DNA of 64,000 nucleotides from Clostridia bacterium (GTDB taxonomy: Bacteria > Bacillota > Peptococcia > DRI-13 > UBA5745): positions 62,001 to 126,000 of the forward strand of contig JAHDMJ010000013.1 in NCBI GenBank assembly GCA_018436095.1, given 5' to 3'. Positions 50,268 to 58,883 of the stretch are shown here, one piece after another. Within the stretch, counting starts at the first letter, position 1. Every line of letters starts with the position of its first letter. Position numbers and translations under genes: made by a program. Below the pieces are notes generated by a model. That model saw only the letters and a program-made list of their open reading frames with translations, did no database searches and was not told the origin of the DNA.

Positions 50268-51957
50268 AACAGAAAAACATAGCCCGGCGGTTCAGGCTTC
50301 CAAGCTTCCGCTGCCGGAAGAGGCCGTAAAAAAAATCTATGGCCGTATACCGCCTTATTGCCGCTGGGCTGCCGTCTCTGCCTTCATCATTGGCCTGATC
50401 ACCCATATGTTTTTTCTGGTCAATAAACTGCCCAACGGCGACGACCTTTCGGAGCTCTATCACTACAACAGCATGATTTCCAGCGGCCGCTGGCTGGACA
50501 TTCTCTCAAAGGGCCTTACTTCTTATTACAGCATTCCTTGGGCCGGCGGCTTAGTTTGCCTGATTTTTCTGGCTATCTCCTGCGCCCTGATCTGCAGCCT
50601 GCTGGGTATCCGGCAGAAATCCGGCGTGCTGGCCGCCGCCGCCATATTGGTGGCTTTTCCTACCATGGCCTCTTATTTTTCTTACCTATATTATATGGAC
50701 CTCTATATGCTGACCCTGCTTTTCAGCGTCTGGGCGGTGTGGCTTTGCCGCCGCAGCAATTGGGGCCTTTTACCCGGCGCTTTTCTGCTGGCCTTGGCTT
50801 TAGGCAATTATCAGGCTTACTTGGGCGTAACGGCGGTGCTGTGCCTGCTGACGCTGGTCAGCGATTGCTTAAAGGGTGAGAAAAACCTGAAAGGAATCCT
50901 GGCCCTGACCTTGCGCTATCTGGCAATGGGCGGGCTGGGCTATCTGCTGTATTCCCTGATTCTGCAATGGGCTTTGCGGTTTTTGGCGGCGGAGCTCTCC
51001 AGTTATCAGGGAATAGCGGGTATGGGCCTTGCCCCCCTAGGGGCTGCCGCTTTACTGGACTTTGCTGAAAAAGCCTATACAAATTTCTTTCGTTACTTTT
51101 ATGGGGATCAGTTTTTTACCAGCCCTTTCGTGATCAAAATTGTCTATACCCTGCTGCTGGCCTTGAGCCTGATTTGGCTGGCCCTGGCGGCTGGCCGCTC
51201 CTTCCGCAAAAGCGGGAAAGCTGTTGCCAAAGACCGGCGGTCAGGCAGCCCGGCAGCAGAACTAAGCCGGCTGGTGCTCTGTCTGCTTTTTTTGAGCGCC
51301 CTGCCCTTAGCCTATAACTTGATTTACTTTATGGCCCCCGACGCCTTTTTGCACAGCCTGATGCAGCCCCAGTATGCTTTGTTTTGGCTGATGCCCCTGA
51401 TGTTTTATGAGTTGGCTTATCCGGGAGCCAGGGGGACCGGAAAAGCCGAAGCAGCCGGTCTGCCTTCAAAAGGCCATGCCATCACCTTTTTTCAAAGTCT
51501 TTCCCGCTGGCTGCTGTTGGGATCGGCGGCGGCTATGTTCTATTTTTTCTTTCTGACGGTTAATATCAGCTATCTCCATCTTCATCTCAAATACGAAATC
51601 ACCTACGCTACGGAGCTGCGGATATTGGACCGGATCGAAGGGCTGCCGGATTACCGGACGGATACTCCTGTCTGCGTCATCGGGGCCTTTCCCAATGAAA
51701 ATATGTCCTTATATCCCTACCATACCCAAGACATTGTCAAAGGCCTGGTGGGCATCAACGGCAATCTGGTGCATCATTACTATAATTATAACGGTTTTTA
51801 TAAAAATTACTTAGGCCGCCAATTGAATTTGATCAGGGACAATGACGAACAAAAAAAAGAAATCATGGCCTGGCCCCAGGTAAAGTCCATGCCTGTCTGG
51901 CCTAAAGAAGGAGCCGTGGCCATGGTGGAAGGCATTGTAATCGTGAAAATCAATTAA
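50257..51957 (+). CDS. Polytopic glucosyltransferase, GtrII-like
   Basis: 566 aa from ATG 50257 (AGGAAGGAGGG upstream). About ten to eleven hydrophobic helices make up residues 35-440, with a C-terminal extracytoplasmic domain. The early NGDDLSELYHYNSMISSGRW segment, with an Asp pair after the first helix, is typical of GT-C glycosyltransferases of the GtrII type. As the third gene of the overlapping set it should transfer the lipid-linked hexose to a surface polymer outside the membrane. The acceptor is unknown. Confidence 0.78.
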   Translation: MPDKTEKHSPAVQASKLPLPEEAVKKIYGRIPPYCRWAAVSAFIIGLITHMFFLVNKLPNGDDLSELYHYNSMISSGRWLDILSKGLTSYYSIPWAGGLVCLIFLAISCALICSLLGIRQKSGVLAAAAILVAFPTMASYFSYLYYMDLYMLTLLFSVWAVWLCRRSNWGLLPGAFLLALALGNYQAYLGVTAVLCLLTLVSDCLKGEKNLKGILALTLRYLAMGGLGYLLYSLILQWALRFLAAELSSYQGIAGMGLAPLGAAALLDFAEKAYTNFFRYFYGDQFFTSPFVIKIVYTLLLALSLIWLALAAGRSFRKSGKAVAKDRRSGSPAAELSRLVLCLLFLSALPLAYNLIYFMAPDAFLHSLMQPQYALFWLMPLMFYELAYPGARGTGKAEAAGLPSKGHAITFFQSLSRWLLLGSAAAMFYFFFLTVNISYLHLHLKYEITYATELRILDRIEGLPDYRTDTPVCVIGAFPNENMSLYPYHTQDIVKGLVGINGNLVHHYYNYNGFYKNYLGRQLNLIRDNDEQKKEIMAWPQVKSMPVWPKEGAVAMVEGIVIVKIN

Positions 51958-51992
51958 GAGCATTTTTTTAAGCATATTTGGGCGCAAATTTT

Positions 51993-52025
51993 AGGACGTC
52001 ACCGGCTGTTGAGCGGCGGCGTCCT
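51993..52025. terminator. Hairpin between the convergent gtr set and sigma-factor gene
   Basis: AGGACG pairs with CGTCCT, and an inner CCG/CGG adds to the stem. Flanking bases are moderately T-rich on both strands, so it may act in both directions. Confidence 0.5.
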
Positions 52026-52044
52026 CTTTCGTAAGCAAAAAAGT

Positions 52045-52578
52045 TTAGCGGTTATTGGAACGGTTGGGACCGGGGGCCCGGCCCTCTTCTTCGGCTTTTA
52101 TTGATTCATAGAGGAGATGCTTACAGCGGTGCAGCCTGATCTTTACTGTTCCGATAGGCTTTTCCATGACTTCGGCAATTTCTGCATCGGACATTGAATA
52201 GTAATATTTCAAGAGTAAAATTTCTTGATCTTCCCAAGGTAAAGTTAGAATCCAGCGTCTTATATTATTTGCGCCCATGATTTCCTCGGCGTCATCGGTA
52301 TAAAAAGCTTCCCAAGCCATTTCTGAGCCTTCAAATTTTGGCAATTCATTGTAGCGCTCCCGCTCGTTAACAATAGCGGTTCTGCCAAGGTTCATGGCAA
52401 TGGTGCTTACCCAGGGAAGAAACTTCGTCGGGTCTCTCAATTGAGAGAACTTGACATAAGCTTGCACGAAAGCGTCCTGGGTGATATCCAATGCAAAATC
52501 CGGCCTGCGAAAATGAGCTAAGCAGAGCTTGTACACGGTATTAAAATCTCTTTTGTACAAATCGGCATAATCCAACAC
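52045..52578 (-). CDS. ECF-type RNA polymerase sigma factor
   Basis: About 177 aa. Region 2 is at about 5-80 (CLAHFRRPDFALDITQDAFVQAYVKF, then FLPWVSTIAMN) and region 4 at about 108-165 (LPWEDQEILLLKYYYSMSDAEIAEVMEKPIGTVKIRLHRCKHLL), the layout of extracytoplasmic-function sigma factors. The start is uncertain: no ATG fits, and GTG 52578 follows GGCAGG; TTG 52605 and TTG 52575 are alternatives. No anti-sigma gene is adjacent. It ends in a short asparagine-rich tail. Confidence 0.85.
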   Translation of the reverse strand: MLDYADLYKRDFNTVYKLCLAHFRRPDFALDITQDAFVQAYVKFSQLRDPTKFLPWVSTIAMNLGRTAIVNERERYNELPKFEGSEMAWEAFYTDDAEEIMGANNIRRWILTLPWEDQEILLLKYYYSMSDAEIAEVMEKPIGTVKIRLHRCKHLLYESIKAEEEGRAPGPNRSNNR

Positions 52579-52732
52579 GACCACCTGCCTTTTATTGAAA
52601 AACAATCAACAAAATATGAATGTCGAACATTGTCGAACAAATTAACTATAGCATCGGCTAAAATGAAAAACAATAGCCAATTATCAAATATTTGAGGAAA
52701 CCTTGCACCAATCGTAAATTTGTGGAAAAGTA

Positions 52733-52762
52733 TTTTACCCCGGTAAAAATTTATAGTATAAT
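52733..52762 (+). promoter_or_regulatory. Promoter of rsmD with overlapping palindrome
   Basis: TTTACC (52734-52739), 17-bp spacer, TATAAT (52757-52762). TTTTACC-CC-GGTAAAA (52733-52748) is a perfect inverted repeat across the -35 box. Confidence 0.5.
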
Positions 52763-52801
52763 AATCGTTAATGACAGAAAAAAAGCACAGGTGATAGCGA
52801 T

Positions 52802-53383
52802 ATGAGAGTAATAGCCGGCAGTGCCCGGGGCCGCCGGCTCCAGTGTTTGAAGGACAGGCGGATTCGGCCTACTCAGGACCGGGTTAAGGAAGCCATATTC
52901 AGCAGTTTGATGCTCCGCTTGCCGGATAGCAGGGTTTTGGATTTGTTTGCCGGCAGCGGCGCCCTGGGGATAGAAGCTTTAAGCAGGGGAGCCGGTGCCG
53001 TTACCTTCGTGGAAAAAGACGGCCGGGCCGCAAGCTTGATTAAAGAGAACCTGGCTGCCTGCGGCTGGCAGCTTTCGCAGTCGATTCGGCTGCAGCAGCA
53101 GGACGCCATAAGCTGGCTGCAGGCCGGCAGCAGGAGGGATATGCAGGGAGCGGAAGAATATGATATTATTTTAGCCGATCCCCCTTATCAAAAAGGCTAT
53201 GAAGAAGAGATTCTCGCCTTATTATCCCGGGAAGAGCTGCTTTGTCCCCGGGGTATCCTGGTTTTGGAAAGTGCAGCCCGCCAGGAGCTGCCGGAAAGAC
53301 AAGGCAAGTTGTATTTGAACAAAAGCAAAGTTTATGGTGATACGAAAATCAGCTATTATGTTATTAGTGAACCGACAGAGTAG
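52802..53383 (+). CDS. rsmD: 16S rRNA (guanine966-N2)-methyltransferase
   Basis: 193 aa. Family hallmarks: start MRVIAGSARGRRL, PTQDRVKEAIFS, the SAM-binding VLDLFAGSGALGIEALSRGA, and the catalytic ADPPY motif at about 125-129. It methylates G966 of 16S rRNA. In many Clostridia coaD follows rsmD; here a coiled-coil protein gene takes that place. Confidence 0.94.
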   Translation: MRVIAGSARGRRLQCLKDRRIRPTQDRVKEAIFSSLMLRLPDSRVLDLFAGSGALGIEALSRGAGAVTFVEKDGRAASLIKENLAACGWQLSQSIRLQQQDAISWLQAGSRRDMQGAEEYDIILADPPYQKGYEEEILALLSREELLCPRGILVLESAARQELPERQGKLYLNKSKVYGDTKISYYVISEPTE

Positions 53384-53405
53384 TTGGAAAGGAAAGGTGC
53401 GCAGC

Positions 53406-53903
53406 ATGGATATTCTGGATCTTCTGGAGGAGTTTGAAGCAATTATTGAGGGGAGCGGCCGTATTCCCATGACGGGTAAAGTTGTCATCCATGAGGAGGT
53501 TCTCTACAATTATTTAGATAAGTTTCGCGCCTATTTGCCTCAGTCCATCCGGGATGCCGAATATATTATCCGGGAAAAAGAGCGAATCGTTGCCGACGCG
53601 GCCCGGGAAGGCGAGGGCCTCATTGAAGGCGCCAAGGTAAAATGCCAGCGTATTGTTGGTGAAAGCGAGATCGTGAAGCAGGCTATCGCCCAGGGCGAGC
53701 AAATTATCAACAACGCCAAACAAGAGGCCAAGGGCTTAATCACCGGCGCTTATAGCTATTCCGAAGAGGTGATGGCCATGCTCCAAAAAGAGCTGGAATC
53801 CTCCCTCAAGACCATCCGCAGCGGCCGGGAAGCCATCAGGTCAAAGCTGCCGCCGGTGAGCGTCAATGAGCTGCAGCGCGGTTCCGGGTTGGACGAAGAG
53901 TAG
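53406..53903 (+). CDS. Coiled-coil protein of unknown function after rsmD
   Basis: 165 aa from ATG 53406 (GAAAGG upstream). It starts with a short helix (MDILDLLEEFEAIIEGSGRI), then a long amphipathic coiled coil (about 45-145) rich in Ala, Glu, Lys and Gln, with repeated AREGEGLIEGAKVK-like and GEQIINNAKQEAK segments. These recall DivIVA or ATP-synthase b-type helices. It has no membrane segment. Proteins like this are often found next to rsmD/coaD in Clostridia and loosely annotated as ATPase or division proteins. I cannot assign a role. Confidence 0.7.
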   Translation: MDILDLLEEFEAIIEGSGRIPMTGKVVIHEEVLYNYLDKFRAYLPQSIRDAEYIIREKERIVADAAREGEGLIEGAKVKCQRIVGESEIVKQAIAQGEQIINNAKQEAKGLITGAYSYSEEVMAMLQKELESSLKTIRSGREAIRSKLPPVSVNELQRGSGLDEE

Positions 53904-54000
53904 CAGTTAGCCCCGGAGTGGCGGCCAGCCCAGCAATATAATGACGGAGCGGTTCTGCAGTATTAATTAAGATAACAAGAAAAAACAGAGTCTTTTTGGG

Positions 54001-54056
54001 AAGCTTCTTTTTGCAGATAGTGTGAAAACACTGCTGCGAAAAGAAGCTTTTCTATT
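54001..54056 (+). terminator. Long terminator hairpin after the rsmD operon
   Basis: AAGCTTCTTTT pairs with AAAAGAAGCTT, continued by TGCAG/CTGCG-type pairs and an inner AGTGT-GAAA-ACACT tip, followed by TTCTATTTTGT. Confidence 0.8.
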
Positions 54057-54165
54057 TTGTACACCCGGCCGGATGGGAAGCGGCTTTCCAGTGCCCTCCG
54101 TATGGTTTAATTTTGTGCCGCTGCTCAAAAGCAAATGTATACTCGCCGGCTTAACCTGAAACGCC

Positions 54166-54195
54166 TTGACAGAAAGACCTAAAAAACCGTATACT
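54166..54195 (+). promoter_or_regulatory. Promoter of the gltBD operon
   Basis: TTGACA (54166-54171), 18-bp spacer, TATACT (54190-54195). The predicted start point is near 54202, about 129 nt before the gltB ATG. Confidence 0.75.
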
Positions 54196-54200
54196 TCTGG

Positions 54201-54275
54201 TACAAAGGTAAATAGGGTTGTTCAAAGGCGAACAAGGGTGTTCCTGCCAAGAGGCAGGCGCATGCTTGTTTTTTT
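54201..54275 (+). promoter_or_regulatory. gltB leader: hexaloop hairpin competing with an intrinsic terminator (ANTAR-like)
   Basis: Hairpin 1: TTGTTC-AAAGGC-GAACAA (54218-54235), a 6-nt loop with A at position 1 and G at position 4. Terminator: AACAAG (54231-54236) pairs with CTTGTT (54265-54270), with an upper stem CCTGCC-AAGA-GGCAGG (54243-54258), then a run of T. The bases GAACAA are used by both, so the structures exclude each other. Loops with A1 and G4 in antiterminator hairpins are the known target of ANTAR RNA-binding regulators. The start of the leader (GGTACAAAGG) can also pair with CCTTGTACC just before the ATG. Confidence 0.65.
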
Positions 54276-54330
54276 ATTGCTTATTTTTATTGTTATGGGG
54301 CGGACGCCCATAAGAAAGGGGCCTTGTACC

Positions 54331-57300
54331 ATGGTAGAAAAGAAGGAAAGAGAAAGAATACGGCAGCAAAGCTTATATGACGCCGCATTTGAGCACGATG
54401 CCTGCGGCATTGGCGCTGTGGTAAACATCAAAGGCATTAAAACCTATCAGACCCTTGACGATGCTTTGAAGATTGTGGAAAAACTGGAGCATCGGGCAGG
54501 GTTGGATGCGGAGGGCAAGACGGGAGACGGCGTCGGCATATTGCTGCAGATATCTCATAAGTTCTTTAAAAAGGCCACGGAGAAATGTGATTTTTCTATT
54601 GGCGGAGAGCGGGATTACGGCATAGGTATGTTCTTTTTCCCTCAAGATACCCTTAAGCGCAATCAGGCCAAAAAAATGCTGGAGCTAATTGTGGAAAGGG
54701 AAGGAATGGAATTTTTGGGCTGGCGCCGGGTGCCTGTAGAGCCGGGCATACTTGGTCAAAAAGCCTTGGACAAAATGCCCTGTATTGAGCAGGCCTTTGT
54801 AAAGCGCCCGGCTAATGCAGAGAAAGGCTTGGCTTTCGACAGAAAGCTTTATGTGGTGCGCCGGATATTCGAACAATCCAACGATAATACCTATGTGCCC
54901 TCTTTTTCCAGCAGGACTATTGTATATAAGGGCATGTTCATGGTAGGGCAGCTTCGCCGTTTTTACCGGGACCTGCAGGATGAAGATTATGAGACGGCCA
55001 TTGCTACGGTGCATTCCCGTTTTTCAACAAACACTACTCCTTCCTGGCAGAGAGCCCATCCCAACCGCATTATCTGCCATAACGGTGAAATCAACACCAT
55101 CAGAGGCAATGCCGACCGGATGCTGGCCCGTGAGGAAACCATGTCCTGCCAGGTTGTGCAAAAGGAGCTGGACAAGGTATTCCCCGTTATTAATATTGAG
55201 GGTTCAGACTCTGCTATGCTTGACAACACTTTGGAGTTTCTGATGATGAGCGGCATGGAGCTTCCCCTGGCCGTGATGATCACTATTCCGGAGCCTTGGA
55301 CCCATGACGAAAATATCAGCAAAATCAAGCGGGATCTCTATCAATATTACGCAATACTTATGGAGCCCTGGGACGGCCCCGCTTCCATTCTATTCTCTGA
55401 CGGGGACAGTGTGGGGGCCGTATTGGACCGCAATGGTCTGCGGCCCTCCCGCTATTATGTAACGGACAAAGACCAGCTCATCCTTGCCTCAGAGGTGGGA
55501 GTGCTGGATATCGATCCGGCCCATATTGTGAAAAAGTCCAGGCTGCAGCCCGGAAAAATGCTGCTGGTGGATACCGTAAAGGGCCGTATTGTAGACGACA
55601 AGGAGCTTAAGGAGACTTACGCCTCGGCAAAGCCTTACGGAGAATGGCTGGATCGTTATATGGTAAGGCTCAGGGATCTGGTGATTCCCAACCGCAAGGT
55701 GGAAGTAAGCCCAAAGGAGCAGCGGATTAAGCTGCAAAAGGCCTTCGGCTACACCTATGAAGAGGTGCACCGGAGAATTTTGCCCTTGGCTAAAAACGGC
55801 TCCGAGCCTACGGCAGCCATGGGTATTGATATACCTCTTGCCGTGCTTTCCGGCCATGAGCAGCCTTTGTTTAACTACTTTAAGCAGCTTTTTGCCCAGG
55901 TAACCAATCCGCCCCTTGACGCCATCAGGGAGGAAATCGTTACCGATACCACCGTATATATCGGGGACGACGGCAACCTGCTGGAGGAAAAGCCGGAAAA
56001 CTGCCGGGTAGTCCAGATCAGAAACCCGATTTTGACCTCTGTGGACCTGATGAAAATAAAGGATATGAAGAAGCCGGGCTTCCATGTGGAAACCATATCC
56101 ATGATTTATTACAAAAACACACCCTTAAAGAGAGCCCTTGACCATTTATTTATGGCGGCAGACAGGGCTTACCGGGGCGGGGCCAATATTATAATCATGT
56201 CGGACAGGGGCGTTGACGAAAACCATCTGGCCATTCCTTCCCTGCTGGCCGTATCCGCTATGGAGCAGTACCTTGTCCGCACGAAGAAGCGTACGGCTAT
56301 ATCGATTATTCTGGAAAGCGCCGAGCCTCGGGACGTCCATCATTTTGCCACTCTTTTGGGCTACGGCGCCCGGGCCATCAACCCTTATCTTGCCCAGGAG
56401 ACCATTGGGGAGCTGATTGAGGAAGAGCTGCTGGACAAGGATTTTCATACGGCTGTAGACGACTATAACAATGCTATCCTCCATGGAATAGTCAAAATCG
56501 CTTCCAAGATGGGCGTATCCACTATCCAGTCTTACCAGTCGGCTCAGATTTTTGAGGCTATTGGTATAGATAAAGGTGTTGTGGACGAATATTTCACCAA
56601 TACCATATCCCGGGTAGGCGGTATTGGCTTAAAAGAGATCGAAACCCTGGTGGATAACAACCACACAAAAGCTTTTGATCCCCTGGGCCTGGGCGTTGAC
56701 GATACCCTGGACAGCAGGGGCCTGCACAAATCCCGGGCCGGCCAGGAAGACCACATGTACAACCCCCGGACCATCCATCTGCTTCAGGAGGCCGCCAAGC
56801 GGGGGGATTATGGGTTGTTTAAGCAATACAGCAAGCTGGTGGATGACGAGACTCTGCCCCATACCCTCCGGGGCTTGCTGGCAATGAAATATCTGGATGA
56901 GCCCATCCCTCTTGCGGAGGTGGAAAGCGTTGACTCCATTGTCAAGCGGTTTAAGACAGGAGCCATGAGCTATGGCTCCATATCCCAGGAGGCCCATGAG
57001 TGTTTGGCTGTGGCCATGAACAGCCTTGGGGCAAAGTCCAACAGCGGCGAAGGCGGAGAAATGCCGGAAAGGCTCCATTCCGATAAGTGCTCATCTATTA
57101 AGCAGGTGGCCTCGGGCCGCTTTGGAGTAACCAGCGAATATTTAGTCAGCGCCCGGGAAATTCAAATCAAAATGGCCCAGGGGGCCAAGCCCGGCGAAGG
57201 AGGCCATCTGCCCGGCAAGAAGGTCTATCCCTGGATTGCCAAAACCCGCTATTCTACTCCCGGGGTTACCTTGATATCGCCGCCGCCCCACCATGATATC

Positions 57301-58881
57301 TATTCCATTGAAGACTTGGCCCAGTTGATCTACGACCTTAAAAATGCCAACAGGTTTGCCAGAATATCCGTCAAGCTGGTTTCCGAGGCAGGGGTAGGCA
57401 CCATTGCCTCCGGCGTGGCTAAAGCCGGCGCCCAGGTGGTGCTGATCTCCGGCTATGACGGCGGTACGGGAGCGGCGCCCCAAAGCTCCATCCACCATGC
57501 GGGTCTGCCCTGGGAGCTGGGCCTGGCCGAAACTCACCAGACCCTTATCCAGAACGGCCTGCGCTCAAGGGTGGTCATCGAGACCGACGGCAAGCTGATG
57601 AGCGGCCGGGATGTAGCTATTGCCTGTATGCTGGGGGCGGAGGAATTCGGTTTTGCCACGGCTCCCCTGGTGACTATGGGCTGCGTGATGATGCGGGTAT
57701 GTGATTTGGATACCTGCCCCGTGGGGGTTGCTACCCAAAACCCGGAACTGCGCCGGCGCTTTAAGGGTAAGCCGGAATATGTGGTAAATTTTATGCGCTT
57801 TATCGCGGAAGAATTGCGGGAACATATGGCAAAGCTTGGCGTAAGGACTGTTGAGGAGCTGGTGGGCCGCAGCGATCTCCTGAAGGTACGGGAAAAGGCC
57901 GTAAATGAAAGGGCCGCTACGGTGGATATGCCCGCTATTTTACACAATCCTTACCAGGAGGCTAAGGTTAAGACCCATTTTGATAGCGCCGATATTTATG
58001 ATTTTAAACTGGAAGAGACCATGGATATGAAAGCGCTTTTAAAAGAGTTGGGAGCCGCCCTGGAAAAGGGCAAAAAAAAATCGGTGGCGGTGAAAGTGTC
58101 CAGTACGGACCGTACCCTGGGGACTATTCTGGGGTCTGATATTACCCGTTATCACGGCCAGGCATTGCCCGAGGATACCTTTACCATAAATTGCCAGGGC
58201 GGCGGCGGCCAATCCTTTGGGGCCTTTATTCCCAAAGGGCTGACCATAACGCTGGAAGGGGACAGCAACGATTATTTCGGCAAAGGCCTCTCCGGAGGAA
58301 AGCTCGCCGTATTTTCGCCAAAAACCGCAAAATATAAGGCTCATGAAAATATTATCATAGGCAATGTGGCCCTGTATGGCGCTACCTCCGGCAAGGCGTT
58401 TATAAGCGGCGTGGCCGGAGAACGGTTTGCCGTCAGAAACTCCGGCGCTTATGCCGTTGTGGAAGGCGTAGGCGACCACGGCTGCGAATACATGACCGGC
58501 GGCCGTGTGGTGGTCCTTGGCGGCACCGGCAAAAACTTTGCTGCCGGCATGTCCGGAGGAATCGCCTATGTTTGGGATGAGGACAGTACGCTGTATATGC
58601 GGGTTAATAAAGAAATGGTAAGCCTTGAACCGGTAAGGGACAAGAAGGATGTTGAAGAGATAAGGGCCATGATTGAAGAGCACGCAGCCATGACCGGATC
58701 GGTAAAGGGCAAGGAAATTCTGGCGAATTTAGATGCGAAAGCCCATTGCTTTAAGAAAATACTGCCCCACGATTACGATAAAATGCTGCGTTCCATAGCC
58801 CTTTTTGAGGAGAAGGGCCTGGATCCGGAGCAGGCGAAAATTGAAGCGTTTTATGCGAATACAAGGGGAGGGAGAGAGTAG
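54331..58881 (+). CDS. gltB: Glutamate synthase, large subunit
   Basis: 1516 aa from ATG 54331 (AGAAAGGGG upstream); a longer frame from 54166 is rejected because it starts inside the promoter. The class II glutaminase domain has the nucleophile C25 in EHDACGIG, implying removal of a 24-residue propeptide. Then come the central domain, the FMN/synthase barrel (about 860-1220) with SGYDGGTGAAPQSSIHHAGLPWE, and the [3Fe-4S] cysteines in CVMMRVCDLDTCPVG. The C-terminal GXGXG beta-helix (about 1270-1450) has GDHGCEYMTGG. It makes glutamate from glutamine and 2-oxoglutarate with GltD. Confidence 0.95.
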   Translation: MVEKKERERIRQQSLYDAAFEHDACGIGAVVNIKGIKTYQTLDDALKIVEKLEHRAGLDAEGKTGDGVGILLQISHKFFKKATEKCDFSIGGERDYGIGMFFFPQDTLKRNQAKKMLELIVEREGMEFLGWRRVPVEPGILGQKALDKMPCIEQAFVKRPANAEKGLAFDRKLYVVRRIFEQSNDNTYVPSFSSRTIVYKGMFMVGQLRRFYRDLQDEDYETAIATVHSRFSTNTTPSWQRAHPNRIICHNGEINTIRGNADRMLAREETMSCQVVQKELDKVFPVINIEGSDSAMLDNTLEFLMMSGMELPLAVMITIPEPWTHDENISKIKRDLYQYYAILMEPWDGPASILFSDGDSVGAVLDRNGLRPSRYYVTDKDQLILASEVGVLDIDPAHIVKKSRLQPGKMLLVDTVKGRIVDDKELKETYASAKPYGEWLDRYMVRLRDLVIPNRKVEVSPKEQRIKLQKAFGYTYEEVHRRILPLAKNGSEPTAAMGIDIPLAVLSGHEQPLFNYFKQLFAQVTNPPLDAIREEIVTDTTVYIGDDGNLLEEKPENCRVVQIRNPILTSVDLMKIKDMKKPGFHVETISMIYYKNTPLKRALDHLFMAADRAYRGGANIIIMSDRGVDENHLAIPSLLAVSAMEQYLVRTKKRTAISIILESAEPRDVHHFATLLGYGARAINPYLAQETIGELIEEELLDKDFHTAVDDYNNAILHGIVKIASKMGVSTIQSYQSAQIFEAIGIDKGVVDEYFTNTISRVGGIGLKEIETLVDNNHTKAFDPLGLGVDDTLDSRGLHKSRAGQEDHMYNPRTIHLLQEAAKRGDYGLFKQYSKLVDDETLPHTLRGLLAMKYLDEPIPLAEVESVDSIVKRFKTGAMSYGSISQEAHECLAVAMNSLGAKSNSGEGGEMPERLHSDKCSSIKQVASGRFGVTSEYLVSAREIQIKMAQGAKPGEGGHLPGKKVYPWIAKTRYSTPGVTLISPPPHHDIYSIEDLAQLIYDLKNANRFARISVKLVSEAGVGTIASGVAKAGAQVVLISGYDGGTGAAPQSSIHHAGLPWELGLAETHQTLIQNGLRSRVVIETDGKLMSGRDVAIACMLGAEEFGFATAPLVTMGCVMMRVCDLDTCPVGVATQNPELRRRFKGKPEYVVNFMRFIAEELREHMAKLGVRTVEELVGRSDLLKVREKAVNERAATVDMPAILHNPYQEAKVKTHFDSADIYDFKLEETMDMKALLKELGAALEKGKKKSVAVKVSSTDRTLGTILGSDITRYHGQALPEDTFTINCQGGGGQSFGAFIPKGLTITLEGDSNDYFGKGLSGGKLAVFSPKTAKYKAHENIIIGNVALYGATSGKAFISGVAGERFAVRNSGAYAVVEGVGDHGCEYMTGGRVVVLGGTGKNFAAGMSGGIAYVWDEDSTLYMRVNKEMVSLEPVRDKKDVEEIRAMIEEHAAMTGSVKGKEILANLDAKAHCFKKILPHDYDKMLRSIALFEEKGLDPEQAKIEAFYANTRGGRE

Positions 58882-58883
58882 CT

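Noticed and set aside
54166-54330. N-terminal extension of GltB with a hydrophobic segment
   Set aside because: The extension would begin at the -35 box of a strong promoter and run through the terminator hairpin. ATG 54331 has a ribosome site and gives a normal propeptide length.
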